A DNA stretch of 64,000 nt from JAZBPO01 sp963691775 (GCA_963691775.1 OY829369.1:496001-560000), one strand, 5' to 3'; positions 17,001-24,446 are shown, numbered from the stretch's first letter. The notes: generated from the letters alone by a model not told the origin. A program made the numbers and translations.

Positions 17001-19883
17001 GAAGACGCCGAACGGATCCACCAGGGCTGCCGCGGCGGCCGTGTCGGTTCCGTCCTCGGAATCAAAGTAGCTCGCGACGATCTCCACGGCGTCTGCGACC
17101 CAGAGCACGCAGTCGTAGTTGTCGTTGGCCCGACTCGTGGACTGCACGTAGCCGACGAACTCCGCAGTGTCCGGCCCGGTCTCGATCAGCCGCAGGATCT
17201 CGATGTCGCGCGATGCATCCACCGACAGCGTGATGACGATCGATTCGCGAACGAGCGGGTCCTTGTTCGGATCGGCGTCCCGCACGCGCACGAACATCGG
17301 TTCGCCCACCTTGTAGAGATCCGCCGCCTGCAGGTCGATGTTCCCCGGTACCGGGAGCGAGAAGTTACCGAGCGAACGCGGCGTGGGGGTGTCCACGAAG
17401 GGTCCCTCGAGCGAGGGACCGGTCGAGCACTGCGGCTGCTGCAGGTCGAACTGCTCAAGCGCAAGCGCAGTCACGCTCGAGAGCGAGATGCCTTCTTCCC
17501 GCTGCATGCCAAGGGGCGACTTGAGGAAATCGATGATCGCTGGATTGCGCGCGACGGCAACGGTGCCAACCTGGAAGGTGCGCGTGACGGACAGGCCGAA
17601 GGGGTCCGTAGACGTGACCCGCAGGGCAACCACCTCGCCCGCGGCCAGCGACACCCCGTCGGCGAGGCGCAGCACGCCGCCCTCTACCACGAAGCGATTG
17701 TCTGACACCGAATAGCTGTGTGCGTCGTCGACGTCCGGGTCGGTCGTCGTGAGCGCACCGAACACCGCCCCGGGAACGTCGGGATCGACGACGAGATTGT
17801 CGAGCGAAATGCCGGTGGGAGCACTGTTTTCCGTATCGATCGTGATCGTCACGATCGCCTCGCTGGACAGCGGACCAAACGCGCTGTTGGGTGCATTCCG
17901 GTCCGTGGCGCGAATGCGCAGGGCAACGGAGGTCACCTCGCCGAGCAGTGCAAGATTGGTGACCTTGATCGTCCCGGTTACCGGGTCTATGACGAAGGCG
18001 CCGGCGTCGTTGCCCCCCACAATCGCGAGGCGCGCCGTGTCGCCGGCGATCACGTCGGGGTCGGAGAACACAACCTCGCCCACGAACGCCCCGAGGGGCG
18101 CATTCGCAGGCAACTGGAAGCTCGCACTGTCGATCTCGGGCGCTTCGTTCACGTCGAGCACCGGGACGGTCATCGTCCCGACAGACGTCAGCGGTACGGA
18201 GAAGCTGTCGGTGACGGAAATCTCGAGTTCGAACGCCTGCACGCGCTCGAAGTCGAGCCGGTCGGGCTGCGCAACGGTGACTTCGCCCGTCGCCGGATCG
18301 ATCGCGAACACGCCGTCAGGATCCCCGGAGGTGATCCGATAGGTGAGCGGTCCGTTCGCGTCGACGGCGTCAACGACGCCAACGACTGTGCCAATCGGGC
18401 TGTTCTCGTCGACCGGATCGAAGGGCTGGTCCTCAATGGAGGGCGGCGCGTTCGCGTCGGTTACCGCGATTCGCACCTGCACTTCCGCCGACCGAGCACC
18501 GTTCGGATCCGCGCTGGAGTTGTCGTCCGTGATGCGGACGCGCAGTTCGAACGCGTTGCCGTCGGCGCCGAGAGCGGACGGATCGAGCACGGTGACGGCG
18601 CCGTCTGCATCGATCGCAAACGCGCCTGCGTCATTGCCTTCGACAATCTCGTAGCTGAGCTGATCGCCGGCGTCATCGTCTGCGGCCAGAACGCGCGCGA
18701 TAAACGTGCCGGCGGGTGAGGCCAGCGCAACGCCCGTGTCGATCTCCTCGTCCTCAGGAACCGGGGCGCGATTCACGTTCGCGATCTCGATCGACAGCGT
18801 ACGGGTGGTGACCAGCCCCCCCTCGTCGGCGGCCTTCACCACCAGCGGCACCACCGGCCCGTCTTCACGAGTGAGGGCAACGCCGCTGCGAACGCGAAGC
18901 TCACCGGCGACAATCTCGAAGCGCGGATCGTCCACGGTCAGCGTGACCACGTCGCCCGCGTCCGGATCGGTTGCGGTCACCGGACCGATCACGGCCCCAT
19001 CGGCACCTTCCGTCAGGCGGAAGGCATCGTCCGTCACGATTTCGGGCGCTTCGTTGCGGTCGCCGATCGTGATGGGGAACGTGCGTTCGTCAACAACGAT
19101 GCCTCCGTCCGTGACCGTGAGCGTGACGGCGATCACTGGTTCGGCTTCGAAGTCGACGACCACCCCAGGCCGGAGCCGCAGCACATCATCCGCGTCGACC
19201 ACGAATCGCGGATCGTCGACGGTCGTTGCTGCCGTCGCCCCCGACGCAAGCAACTGCACGACCGTTGCCCCTGCACTGTTCTCGCAAAGGCTGAAGGCCG
19301 CGGCGGCGACGGCATCGCTGTTGCGAAGGTCTGGCGCGCTGCACGCTGCAGGTGTCGACGGAATCGCCTGCGAAAGCACCTGGAGTGCGAAGGTGGCCGT
19401 GGTTTCACGGCCGTCTGTGTCGGTCGCCGTGAAGGTCACGTTCACGACCGGTTCGATCGCTGCGTCCACGAATACGCCGGGACGCAGGCGAAGCACGCCG
19501 TCCACGATTTCGAAGCGAGGATCGTCGACCGCGAGCGAGAACTCCTCGGGCCTGTCCGTCACCAGACGGACAGGCCCGATGGTGGCGCCCGAAACGCGAG
19601 AAGGAACGATTCGATCGTCGAGCTCGATCGTTGGCGGAGGATCGAAGTCATTCGGATCCTGCACCGTGAAATCGACGCTGCCCGACGACACCAGCGATGC
19701 GCCGTCCACGTCGTATCGGCCGAAGGCCGTGTTCGAGATCACCGTCCCCGGCGGCGTTGTGGCCGCTGCGGACATGGCGAGCGCCAAAGAAACCATGAAG
19801 GCGACGAACGCCTTCACGGCACGATCCGCCCGTCGATGGCCACGCGTCTGCATGGCCATCGACCGACGGACCCACCAGGGCAT
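11010..19883 (-). CDS. Giant exported protein: cadherin-like repeats, duplicated module, DUF11, C-terminal barrel-like region
   Basis: About 2,957 residues. I start at ATG 19883, where a basic region and FVAFMVSLALAMSAAATTPP form a signal peptide. Longer starts would run through the hairpin at 19938-19973. Order by approximate residue: Ig/cadherin-like repeats to about 780, recognisable by repeated VDDPRFEIVDGVLRLRPGV and D-AGDVVTLTV segments; a module of roughly 300 residues present twice in tandem (about 785-1090 and 1090-1380), each with PYPSEMISGQTVRDEAG-type sequence; a DUF11 domain (about 1384-1500); an SdrD_B-like or carboxypeptidase-regulatory-like domain (about 1518-1624); Ig-like domains; and a strand-rich region from about 2118 to the end (FYTLYGDGSQQQFEAAS, KLYLKIERGAFSALFGD). 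The last part looks like an outer-membrane barrel, which would leave the repeats exposed. Function unknown; adhesion or surface assembly is an inference. Confidence 0.85.
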   Translation of the reverse strand: MPWWVRRSMAMQTRGHRRADRAVKAFVAFMVSLALAMSAAATTPPGTVISNTAFGRYDVDGASLVSSGSVDFTVQDPNDFDPPPTIELDDRIVPSRVSGATIGPVRLVTDRPEEFSLAVDDPRFEIVDGVLRLRPGVFVDAAIEPVVNVTFTATDTDGRETTATFALQVLSQAIPSTPAACSAPDLRNSDAVAAAAFSLCENSAGATVVQLLASGATAATTVDDPRFVVDADDVLRLRPGVVVDFEAEPVIAVTLTVTDGGIVVDERTFPITIGDRNEAPEIVTDDAFRLTEGADGAVIGPVTATDPDAGDVVTLTVDDPRFEIVAGELRVRSGVALTREDGPVVPLVVKAADEGGLVTTRTLSIEIANVNRAPVPEDEEIDTGVALASPAGTFIARVLAADDDAGDQLSYEIVEGNDAGAFAIDADGAVTVLDPSALGADGNAFELRVRITDDNSSADPNGARSAEVQVRIAVTDANAPPSIEDQPFDPVDENSPIGTVVGVVDAVDANGPLTYRITSGDPDGVFAIDPATGEVTVAQPDRLDFERVQAFELEISVTDSFSVPLTSVGTMTVPVLDVNEAPEIDSASFQLPANAPLGAFVGEVVFSDPDVIAGDTARLAIVGGNDAGAFVIDPVTGTIKVTNLALLGEVTSVALRIRATDRNAPNSAFGPLSSEAIVTITIDTENSAPTGISLDNLVVDPDVPGAVFGALTTTDPDVDDAHSYSVSDNRFVVEGGVLRLADGVSLAAGEVVALRVTSTDPFGLSVTRTFQVGTVAVARNPAIIDFLKSPLGMQREEGISLSSVTALALEQFDLQQPQCSTGPSLEGPFVDTPTPRSLGNFSLPVPGNIDLQAADLYKVGEPMFVRVRDADPNKDPLVRESIVITLSVDASRDIEILRLIETGPDTAEFVGYVQSTSRANDNYDCVLWVADAVEIVASYFDSEDGTDTAAAAALVDPFGVFFDSATGRRIDGAQIRIIDVSTGQPAEVFGDEPFAPYPSEMISGQTVRDEAGVVYTFGAGEYRFPLINPGTYRFEIVPPNRFSFPSARSDADIATLPDGPYVIDAGSRGEDFVVPIGPALRIDIPLDVQELPASPASIEFFALAEAGEGEAVQVGATQCADGTDVPLPRDADGTVLALPALLSLTPVEAIASGSSFYIRVVDRDEDRDPFGADTIELDLAVGATGDLERIVLRETGASTGVFTGYFGTSASASAAGDCALAVTVDSDIEGRYVDANDAGDSVIARLLVDPISVVFDATTGEPVDGATVRLLDASTGALAQVFSNDGVTPYPASIVTGEPVRDAAGNEFEYGPGAFRFPVFAEGTYRLEIEPPAGLVFPSLVGDEAIAQLPGGPFLIDAGSRGETFDVGADDPLTFDVPVDPITAEIFLSKQAAQQTVSIGDFLQYSVSVQNTGGAAADDITLVDTLPVGFRYQSGSVRVDGQPVAGARVDSDGRTLRIDLADLELGTSTSIRYVVEVTAGAALGEAINRVTATGPRVSGANTAEASVIVREELLRSEAILIGRVFEGGCDLPAEERTGMSGVRIFLEDGTNVITDTNGRWHIEGVEPGTHVVQLDLESLPESHRVLPCEDNTRFAGRAFSQFVDVQGGALWRADFHVALKPPVEEEISTRLRAEVSGDQVLVSLEAEGAAVPLTGVTLVTMLPPGLEFEAGSTRHNGFGIDDPAGAGGPALTFRLGDRTGAWKDRLTFAARITPALPVGRSKVSALAMFGTPTERRVRSALATTELDVAPPPPPSAAADLVLALGDDASRMRALRMLERARAELGEGLDLEVADVPPFWLVDLALEQGVGLRMVDSNASALEGNAAEPAAAVDASTDPMARARFVRAEAEAPRLRVSAPRSDSGTVLTRVVGDVPGADEASRAYEMRQLPDQLPPDWTPDLVGTAAEGPAILYPQAGFLPRITSTWFVVRAGIADKVELKLNGEPVSPLNFEGRKKFEPQGVALSTWRGVDIRFGHNTFEASVTGVDGSIQTIVRTVYYTGAPVRGEYVPEASRLIADGVNPPEVAIRLFDRTGSPVRPGMTGEFRVAAPYAAFNPDREEVSLSGRALERNDSYVVFEDGIAYIPLEPTARSGEVRLSIDFGPQYGVEEFVARLLPDERDWIVVGFGEGSVGHTTLSENMVAAREAGNDDGLRTDGRVSLFAKGMIQGKYLLTLAYDTDKRDTGRFGQQIDPNRFYTLYGDGSQQQFEAASQEKLYLKIERGAFSALFGDIDTQMGNGELTRFSRRLTGLKTEWADQDWQVVVFGAETETAFVRDEIRGNGTSGLYQLSSSRLLENRERIVIETRDRFDDAVIIASSPQSRFLDYNIDYDAGTILFKAPVAPQDVELNPTFIVVEYEVEGGGDGRTDLVAGSRVERRLDDAEIGVSVVHDGTRGAEATLGGVDAEWRPDESTEVRAEAAWSRAKGGEADARSGAAWLVEAERRSELGRTRAYYREQQADFGVGQQSVSQGGTRRFGLELESRMGEQTRVTSQAYQQINTGTDAERNVLEVEASWNREGTDVGIGVRAALEEDGKGEETETTQLTARLAQVLFSGRLRLGANLDQALGGTNSRDFPTRLGLTAELMALSKLTIIGTQELTFADNRDTQDTFFGARSQLWDGSSVDAGVVQRIGENGERMFATLGVTQTLSITEKLAVDFGLNREQTLEDLIRGDRSAPLNDRDSDPNDGDFLIQDPEGQFPARPPASGAAQDSDFTSGYVGASWREETWEVTSRIEHRHADQDDSTNFRLGYARQLDEGRILSITGSVLSKQTSAEDALSADLRLALAWRPTSGAWTFLDRLDLVTSERKGAALDIAERKLVNNFAANFKPNARNQLALLVGTKYLLGEIDAQTYSSFTTLFGSEYRYDFTRRWDLGLHGSVLSSWSSSVHDVQAGLSIGHTPFDNFWISLGYNFVGFTDDDFTAADFTAQGPFVKFRFKLDQESLAEYLGEMPFTLD

Positions 19884-19937
19884 CTCTGCCCCGGCGAGGC
19901 GCCGGTCCTGCCTCCGGCTGCAAGAAACGCGCACGCA

Positions 19938-19973
19938 CGCGCACGCCCCGGTCCGAAGACCGGGGCGTGCGCG
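19938..19973 (-). terminator. 16-bp perfect stem-loop, probable attenuator/terminator
   Basis: Two 16-base arms (19938-19953 and 19958-19973) are perfect reverse complements around a CGAA loop. The stem lies between the stop of the 532-residue DUF11-like gene (20025) and the giant gene (19883), all read leftward. Only a short T-rich tract (GTTTCTT) follows on the minus strand, so it may be a partial terminator or an mRNA processing or stability stem. Confidence 0.6.
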
Positions 19974-20024
19974 CCGTGCGCGTTCAGGCAGCCAGGACAG
20001 CATCTTCAGGAAATGCGGTCTGGC

Positions 20025-21623
20025 TTACGGCAGCGTCGCGTAGAAGACGATGACCGCGACTTCACCGGGACTCCCCGCAGAGTCCTCGCAACCACGCGTC
20101 GTTTCAGGACCAGCGCCGTCCAGGTCCTTGCCCACTTCAAGGCCCGACAACGTTCCAGTCACCGCACCATCGTCGTCCGGTAGTGCCGCAGCGGCCGGGA
20201 ACGTAGTCGTATCGGGGTAGCTCGTGACTGTGTTCGACGAGACGGTGCCGCACTGGAAGATCAGGTACTGGTCAAGGCGCGTGTCGAGATCAATCGATGA
20301 ACCGCCTGCGCAGAGCGCTCCGGACCCCGCAAGACCTGAGCCGCTTCCCGTAGTCGGGCAGGTGCTCAGGTCACTTTCGGTCGAATTGTTACCCGGCAAG
20401 ATATCGGTGGGCAGCGTGTCCGTAATCTCTACGTCTTCTGCTGTGGCCGCCGGCTCGTCGGTGTTGTCAGGATCGTTCTGTACCGTGATCACGTACATCA
20501 CGATCGCGCCCGGAATCGCGTTCGGCCCTTCCGTGACCGGTGTGCTCGTGTCGGGCAGCGCACCATTGCCGGATTCAACCATCGGATACTTCAGGCCATA
20601 GATCGGATCCCAGATCACCTCGGACCGCTTGGCGAGCACGAGATCGGCACCCTGCACCTGAATCTGATCACGGGCGGAGTGCTGGCCATTCCGCTCTTCA
20701 TCCGAATCCGTAGCAGTGCCGGTGCTAAAGTTTATGAGGTCGTTGCTGACCGGATTGGGATCTCCTGCATCGGCAAAGACGTTCTCGACTACGTCTGGGT
20801 CATCCAGCAGAGCAGAACCGGTAACGGCGGTGCCATCGGGTGCCGCATTGCCGTTGTCGTCTTCCGCGATCCGGCTGCCAGAACCGTCGCTATCGTCGCT
20901 TAGGGCTGCCGCGAGGGCGATGGTCACGTAGTCGTCGGTTTCACCCGATGGGCCGAGGTCCACCTGCACGGCGACACGCGTCGAGAAGGAGATAGCCGAC
21001 ATGAGGCTGTCGGGCAACAGGTAGATCCCCGGCCCAGTCTCGACCAGATCTGTGTCTGAACCCCCGCCACATTCGTTATCGCCGTCGCTGTCATGACAGA
21101 TTCCGACGATCGATACATCGGCTAGGTCAAGTTCGGAATTGGTTACGGTATCTAGCCCGTCAAGATCGGTATCCGCGCTGCTGCCACTATTGAGCACGAC
21201 TGCCCTCAGGAAGACGTCGAGCCGTTCGTTCGACTCGTTCGTGACGTCAAACGCAACGTAAGAATCGGATCCGGTACCCGTTTTCGTACTCCCGTTGCGC
21301 GACACGTTTATATCGATGACGCGGTCGACCAGGAACGTGGCGGTTCCGCCTTGACCAGGATCGCTCGCTGCGATGCCGTCTTGATCGGTGCCGCCGACCG
21401 CGTACGACAAAATGGCGTCGTTTTCGATTTCTGAACCGGCCTCAGTGAACGCACCGGTGTAAACATCGGTACCGCCCCCCGCAAGTGAAATCGAATTAAC
21501 GGATGAGGTTTGATCTTCCACTGCAGTTGAAGCCTGAGCTAAGGCTCCGGAGCTGTACCCCGCCAGTGCAGCTGCGAACAGCAGCTGGGCGGCCTTCTTG
21601 AAACGTTGATTTCGAATAGACAT
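20025..21623 (-). CDS. Secreted DUF11-like repeat protein
   Basis: This 532-residue protein has an N-terminal signal peptide (basic RNQRFKKA, hydrophobic LLFAAALAGYSSGALA, cleavage after AQA). The mature protein is acidic and Ser/Thr/Asp-rich. It has strands typical of DUF11/choice-of-anchor surface proteins: VDRVIDINVSRNGS, SYVAFDVTNESNERLDVFL, then MYVITVQNDPDN and TAEDVEITDTLPTDI. Two cysteines in a CHDSDGDNECGG loop resemble a calcium-binding DxDxD element. It is downstream of a Pro/Gly-rich small gene and upstream of the giant barrel protein, with a strong stem-loop before the latter. It may be displayed by, or associate with, that protein. No specific function is known. Confidence 0.82.
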   Translation of the reverse strand: MSIRNQRFKKAAQLLFAAALAGYSSGALAQASTAVEDQTSSVNSISLAGGGTDVYTGAFTEAGSEIENDAILSYAVGGTDQDGIAASDPGQGGTATFLVDRVIDINVSRNGSTKTGTGSDSYVAFDVTNESNERLDVFLRAVVLNSGSSADTDLDGLDTVTNSELDLADVSIVGICHDSDGDNECGGGSDTDLVETGPGIYLLPDSLMSAISFSTRVAVQVDLGPSGETDDYVTIALAAALSDDSDGSGSRIAEDDNGNAAPDGTAVTGSALLDDPDVVENVFADAGDPNPVSNDLINFSTGTATDSDEERNGQHSARDQIQVQGADLVLAKRSEVIWDPIYGLKYPMVESGNGALPDTSTPVTEGPNAIPGAIVMYVITVQNDPDNTDEPAATAEDVEITDTLPTDILPGNNSTESDLSTCPTTGSGSGLAGSGALCAGGSSIDLDTRLDQYLIFQCGTVSSNTVTSYPDTTTFPAAAALPDDDGAVTGTLSGLEVGKDLDGAGPETTRGCEDSAGSPGEVAVIVFYATLP

Positions 21624-21633
21624 TTCGTCTGTC

Positions 21634-21942
21634 CTATTTGGCTGTCTTGAAATTCATTTCCCTTGGTTTTCTTTCAGCCGGCGGTCCATTGCCGACTGGT
21701 CCTTCCCGAACTTCTTGTTGCGGAGGTCCTGTTCCAGGTGGACCCGTCGAACTCGGCGGACCCCTGCCATGGGGAGGACCGGCACCATGTCCGGGTCCGT
21801 CCCGCTGACGGGCCATGGCCTGGGCGAGGAACTCCTTGCGCTGACGGCGCGTGTTCGCCCCGAGCAGACACACGTCTACCCCGCCGGCGTGCTTGCGCAC
21901 GCAGCGTCGGAGTGAAGTGACCTGTCTCCGGGCGGCAACCAT
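21634..21942 (-). CDS. Small Pro/Gly-rich hypothetical protein
   Basis: This 102-residue frame begins at an ATG that shares one base with the stop of the upstream gene (TGATG) and ends ten bases before the next gene. This tight packing is the main reason to accept it. The first half is basic, with two cysteines (RRCVRKHAGGVDVC). The second half is a Pro/Gly-rich stretch (GPPHGRGPPSSTGPPGTGPP) and the end is basic. It has no signal peptide or membrane segment and I recognise no family. Low-complexity composition means it could be a spurious frame; the alternative is a non-coding spacer between two coupled genes. Confidence 0.45.
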   Translation of the reverse strand: MVAARRQVTSLRRCVRKHAGGVDVCLLGANTRRQRKEFLAQAMARQRDGPGHGAGPPHGRGPPSSTGPPGTGPPQQEVREGPVGNGPPAERKPREMNFKTAK

Positions 21943-22454
21943 CAGCGGAGTCGAGCCCTGAAGCTCACGCTTCCCGTCTGGCCCGGTTCGAGCGCGGGCT
22001 CGAAGGTCCAGCGGATGTGCGTGTAATCGGAGGCGTCGGCAACCCGATCGCCGTTCTCACCGGTAACCACAAGTTCGTCCGGCGCACCGAAGAACTCGCC
22101 GCCATCGGCGGAATAGGAAATCACCGTGCCGGCCCCGAACGCGGTGCTTTCGAGATAGCGCACCTCGGGGGGAACGGGATTCGTGATGACGACGCTGCCC
22201 GCGTCGACCGTCACGTCGTCCGAGACGTTCTCGAACGTGATCGTGTAGGCCAGCTCATCACCCGGAATGACCTGAGCGGCCTCGACCAAACGGCTCTCGG
22301 TCTCACCCTGCTCATTGGTGAAATACTCCACCTTCTGCACGGTGTTCGTGAGAACAATTTCGCCATCGGCCAAGGCGCCAGCCGTCACTCCAGACAGCAG
22401 CACAAGGGCGCACAGCGTGCGCATCGTCTTCATGACGTCGCGAAATCCGTCCAT
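21942..22454 (-). CDS. Small secreted DUF11-like protein
   Basis: This roughly 170-residue protein has a signal peptide (MKTMRTLCALVLLSGVTAGALA) and one beta-sandwich domain: VEAAQVIPGDELAYTITFENVSDD, DAGSVVITNPVPPEVRYL, FEPALEPGQTGSVSFRARLR. These are hallmarks of a single DUF11-type module. The ATG at 22454 overlaps the previous stop by one base (TGATG); a GTG sits one codon before it. The same TGATG junction recurs at its 3' end, so three consecutive genes appear translationally coupled. Its likely role is as a small partner of the larger DUF11-like proteins in this cluster. Confidence 0.82.
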   Translation of the reverse strand: MDGFRDVMKTMRTLCALVLLSGVTAGALADGEIVLTNTVQKVEYFTNEQGETESRLVEAAQVIPGDELAYTITFENVSDDVTVDAGSVVITNPVPPEVRYLESTAFGAGTVISYSADGGEFFGAPDELVVTGENGDRVADASDYTHIRWTFEPALEPGQTGSVSFRARLR

Positions 22455-23515
22455 CACTGGATCTCGACTTGAAAGGTGATGGTTGAGCTGGGGTCTCCTC
22501 CATCGACGTTGCCCAGCTGGACTTGGACATTGACGCCGTCGGCAATCGTTGCGCCTACCAACGTCGCGCTGCCCACATCACTGTCGGTGTCCGTGTCCGT
22601 GAGCGGCGTACCGCCGAGTGTCAGCGAACCTGGTATGTACTCAACGTTTGACGTGCTGGATGGGGCGATCGCGTCGTCGATCACCAGAGTGCCTGCCGTC
22701 CCGGAACCGGTGACCTCGACGACGATCTGGTAGGTGATGATCGAGCCAGGCACTTCGATGCCGGCACCGAAATCCGGGTGGGCGCTGGTGAAGGTCTTCG
22801 TGAGTTCCACGGCCACGCCAGTCACCGTGTACGTCACCGTCGCGGAGGCCACCGACGTATCCACGACGGCATCAATCGTTGTGCCATTGACGTTGTCAGT
22901 ACCCTGACCAACAAGGACGGTTCCTTGACCGGCCGTTGATGCGCCCGAAGTTTGCGACGTCGCCGCCAGCGTGAGGTCGGCAGTATTGGTATCAAGAACA
23001 CCGGAGGGCACGCTTACGCGAACGAAGACCACCTTCGATGCACCCGGGGCGAGGGTCAGTTCGCCCGTGCTGGTGGGATCGACCGCCGTGTCGTTCGCGT
23101 CGAACACACCGTTGTCATTATCGTCGATGTACAGATAACTGGTCGGAACCGGGTCGCCCGCGGGGACGACGTCGAAGTCATCGGAGCTGGATTGGTCAAT
23201 GCCGATGTCAAACTGTTCTTCGCCGTTCCCGTTGTTGGTGATCGTGTACGCCGTGACGTTCACGGCTTGCGGCGACGTCACGCTCTGGTTGACTGGGCCG
23301 CTCACGTTCACGTCGATGACTTCCTCGACGGCAAACTCAGAGGCGGGGGAGGCGCTGGTCAGGCCCGTAGTGGTGCCGACGTTGTAGGTGGCGGTCGCCA
23401 CGTTGGAGATCACCGTCCCCGCCTCGGTGCCTGTATCCACAGGCCCTACGGCGAAGGCGTTGGTACCAGCAACCGCCGTGGCGGCGATGCCGATGACTGC
23501 TAGCAGTCGTTTCAT
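22454..23515 (-). CDS. Secreted DUF11-like repeat protein, first gene of surface cluster
   Basis: This 353-residue protein starts at ATG 23515, preceded by GAGGA about eight bases upstream. MKRLLAVIGIAATAVAGTNAF is a good signal peptide. The frame continues 146 codons upstream but without exported-protein character, so I reject longer starts. The mature part is Thr/Val/Asp-rich: GTVISNVATATYNVGTTTG, as in the giant protein's GTVISNTAFGRYDVDG start, then VEEVIDVNVSGPVNQSV, a VYLYIDDNDNGVFDAND-like calcium-type loop and a terminal DUF11-like domain ending in TITFQVEIQ. The shared N-terminal GTVISN motif links it to the 2,957-residue protein and suggests a common export or assembly route. Confidence 0.82.
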   Translation of the reverse strand: MKRLLAVIGIAATAVAGTNAFAVGPVDTGTEAGTVISNVATATYNVGTTTGLTSASPASEFAVEEVIDVNVSGPVNQSVTSPQAVNVTAYTITNNGNGEEQFDIGIDQSSSDDFDVVPAGDPVPTSYLYIDDNDNGVFDANDTAVDPTSTGELTLAPGASKVVFVRVSVPSGVLDTNTADLTLAATSQTSGASTAGQGTVLVGQGTDNVNGTTIDAVVDTSVASATVTYTVTGVAVELTKTFTSAHPDFGAGIEVPGSIITYQIVVEVTGSGTAGTLVIDDAIAPSSTSNVEYIPGSLTLGGTPLTDTDTDSDVGSATLVGATIADGVNVQVQLGNVDGGDPSSTITFQVEIQ

Positions 23516-23597
23516 TGCAAAGGTCCTCTTCAGGTTGAACACACCACCCCGAGCGCCGCACGCGATCTGCGTCCGGTCGTCGGCGTGGCGATCAGGG

Positions 23598-23620
23598 GCC
23601 GAGCGGACAAGCCGCTCGGC
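23598..23620 (-). other. 9-bp stem-loop in the leader of the DUF11 cluster
   Basis: GCCGAGCGG and CCGCTCGGC are perfect reverse complements around a five-base loop, 83-105 bases upstream of the first DUF11 start on the minus strand. No T-run follows, so a leader-RNA structure is more likely than a terminator. Confidence 0.45.
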
Positions 23621-23813
23621 TCCGGATTCGGGGATGGATCGGTTGGGGCCCGCCGAAGCGGCGGGGGCGAGCGCTGCGGCCGTGTCAACGGCGCAGGGGT
23701 GAACGGCGGCGGGCCGGGAGGGGGCAGCGCACCGGGCGGTCAGCGGGGCGCGCGCGGCTAGCTTCCAGTACGCGACCGCGGGCGCGCAAAAAAAAACCGC
23801 GCCAGCGCGACGT

Positions 23814-23929
23814 GCGCGTACTAGAGGAGCAAGCAATGCGAGAGATCGCGACGCGAACCTGAACGTGCGCCGGATCCGCATATTTCCGCGCGGGTAGGCG
23901 CGTACGTGAGGGTGCGCGGGTGCGCGTAC
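23814..23929. repeat. Three copies of octamer GCGCGTAC
   Basis: GCGCGTAC occurs at 23814-23821, 23898-23905 and 23922-23929. Two of the copies extend to the 11-mer GTGCGCGTACT (23812-23822 and 23920-23930). Clustering within 116 bases of non-coding DNA upstream of the DUF11 genes suggests a repeated protein-binding site, but the local GC bias weakens this. Confidence 0.4.
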
Positions 23930-24188
23930 TGTAAGAGGGAAGCGCCGGATCAAGAGTTCCGCCCTGTATTCGTTTGGCCACGTCGCGCCCTGCGTCCAGG
24001 TTGCGACTCGGTCAGGCGGATGAATCCGTATATCCAGCCCGATGGCGGATGAGTTCCGAGCGTCCTGCCCGGCTCACCCGCCTCGGTCGTGCGGTAGGCG
24101 TAACCACTCCGTGGTCGCCCGCGCCGACGATATTACATTTCAGACACTTGGTGCCAGTTTCTCGAAACTTTCTTTGCTTTTCGTGCGC

Positions 24189-24208
24189 ACGGAACACATC
24201 CGTTCCGT
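24189..24208. promoter_or_regulatory. Palindrome ACGGAAC-N6-GTTCCGT
   Basis: Seven-base arms are perfect reverse complements separated by six bases (ACATCC). This size and spacing suits a dimeric helix-turn-helix regulator. A smaller palindrome AGTTTC-TC-GAAACT lies 20 bases to the left (24156-24169). Confidence 0.45.
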
Positions 24209-24381
24209 ACTTGCGCTTGCGATTGGAGGAGCTTACGCGCCTGCCGCTCCGAAGTTGTTATCGGATTGTAAAAAGTCAAGCAGCCGAACTCACCCTGTCG
24301 CTGCGTGGGCGGTATTGCGGTGAGGACGAACGGTCACGATGTGAGGTGTGGTGAGCCGCTGATTTGCGCCGGGGGGAAGGC

Positions 24382-24399
24382 GATAAAACTATATTTATC
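24382..24399. promoter_or_regulatory. Palindrome GATAAA-N6-TTTATC
   Basis: Six-base perfect arms are separated by six bases in the AT-rich part of the gene-free region. It has the same 6+6+6 geometry as the site at 24509-24526 but a different sequence. Confidence 0.4.
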
Positions 24400-24446
24400 A
24401 GCTCTTTATGATTGTTCCAAGCGGGCCGAGACGGCGCACGAAAAAC

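Noticed and set aside
15672..17705. 677-residue open frame on the + strand (and the similar ones at 17718-18719 and 18706-20043)
   Set aside because: Arg/His-rich antisense translations of the repeat-protein gene with no domain, no convincing start signal and no export features.
19884..20003. Longer N-terminus for the giant protein starting at 20003
   Set aside because: It would place the 16-bp hairpin inside the coding region and put 40 Arg/Cys-rich residues before an otherwise good signal peptide.
22952..23503. 183-residue + strand frame opposite the first DUF11 gene
   Set aside because: Composition mirrors the antisense strand and it would lie wholly inside a well-supported secreted-protein gene.
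23781..23809. T9 tract on the minus strand after a short GC stem, considered as a Rho-independent terminator
   Set aside because: The stem is only four to five base pairs and no gene ends nearby; it is noted in the gene-free region but not annotated as a terminator.
24012..24197. 61-residue frame with a CLKC motif in the gene-free region
   Set aside because: Covers the transition from GC-rich to AT-rich DNA, has no clear ribosome-binding site and no recognisable fold.
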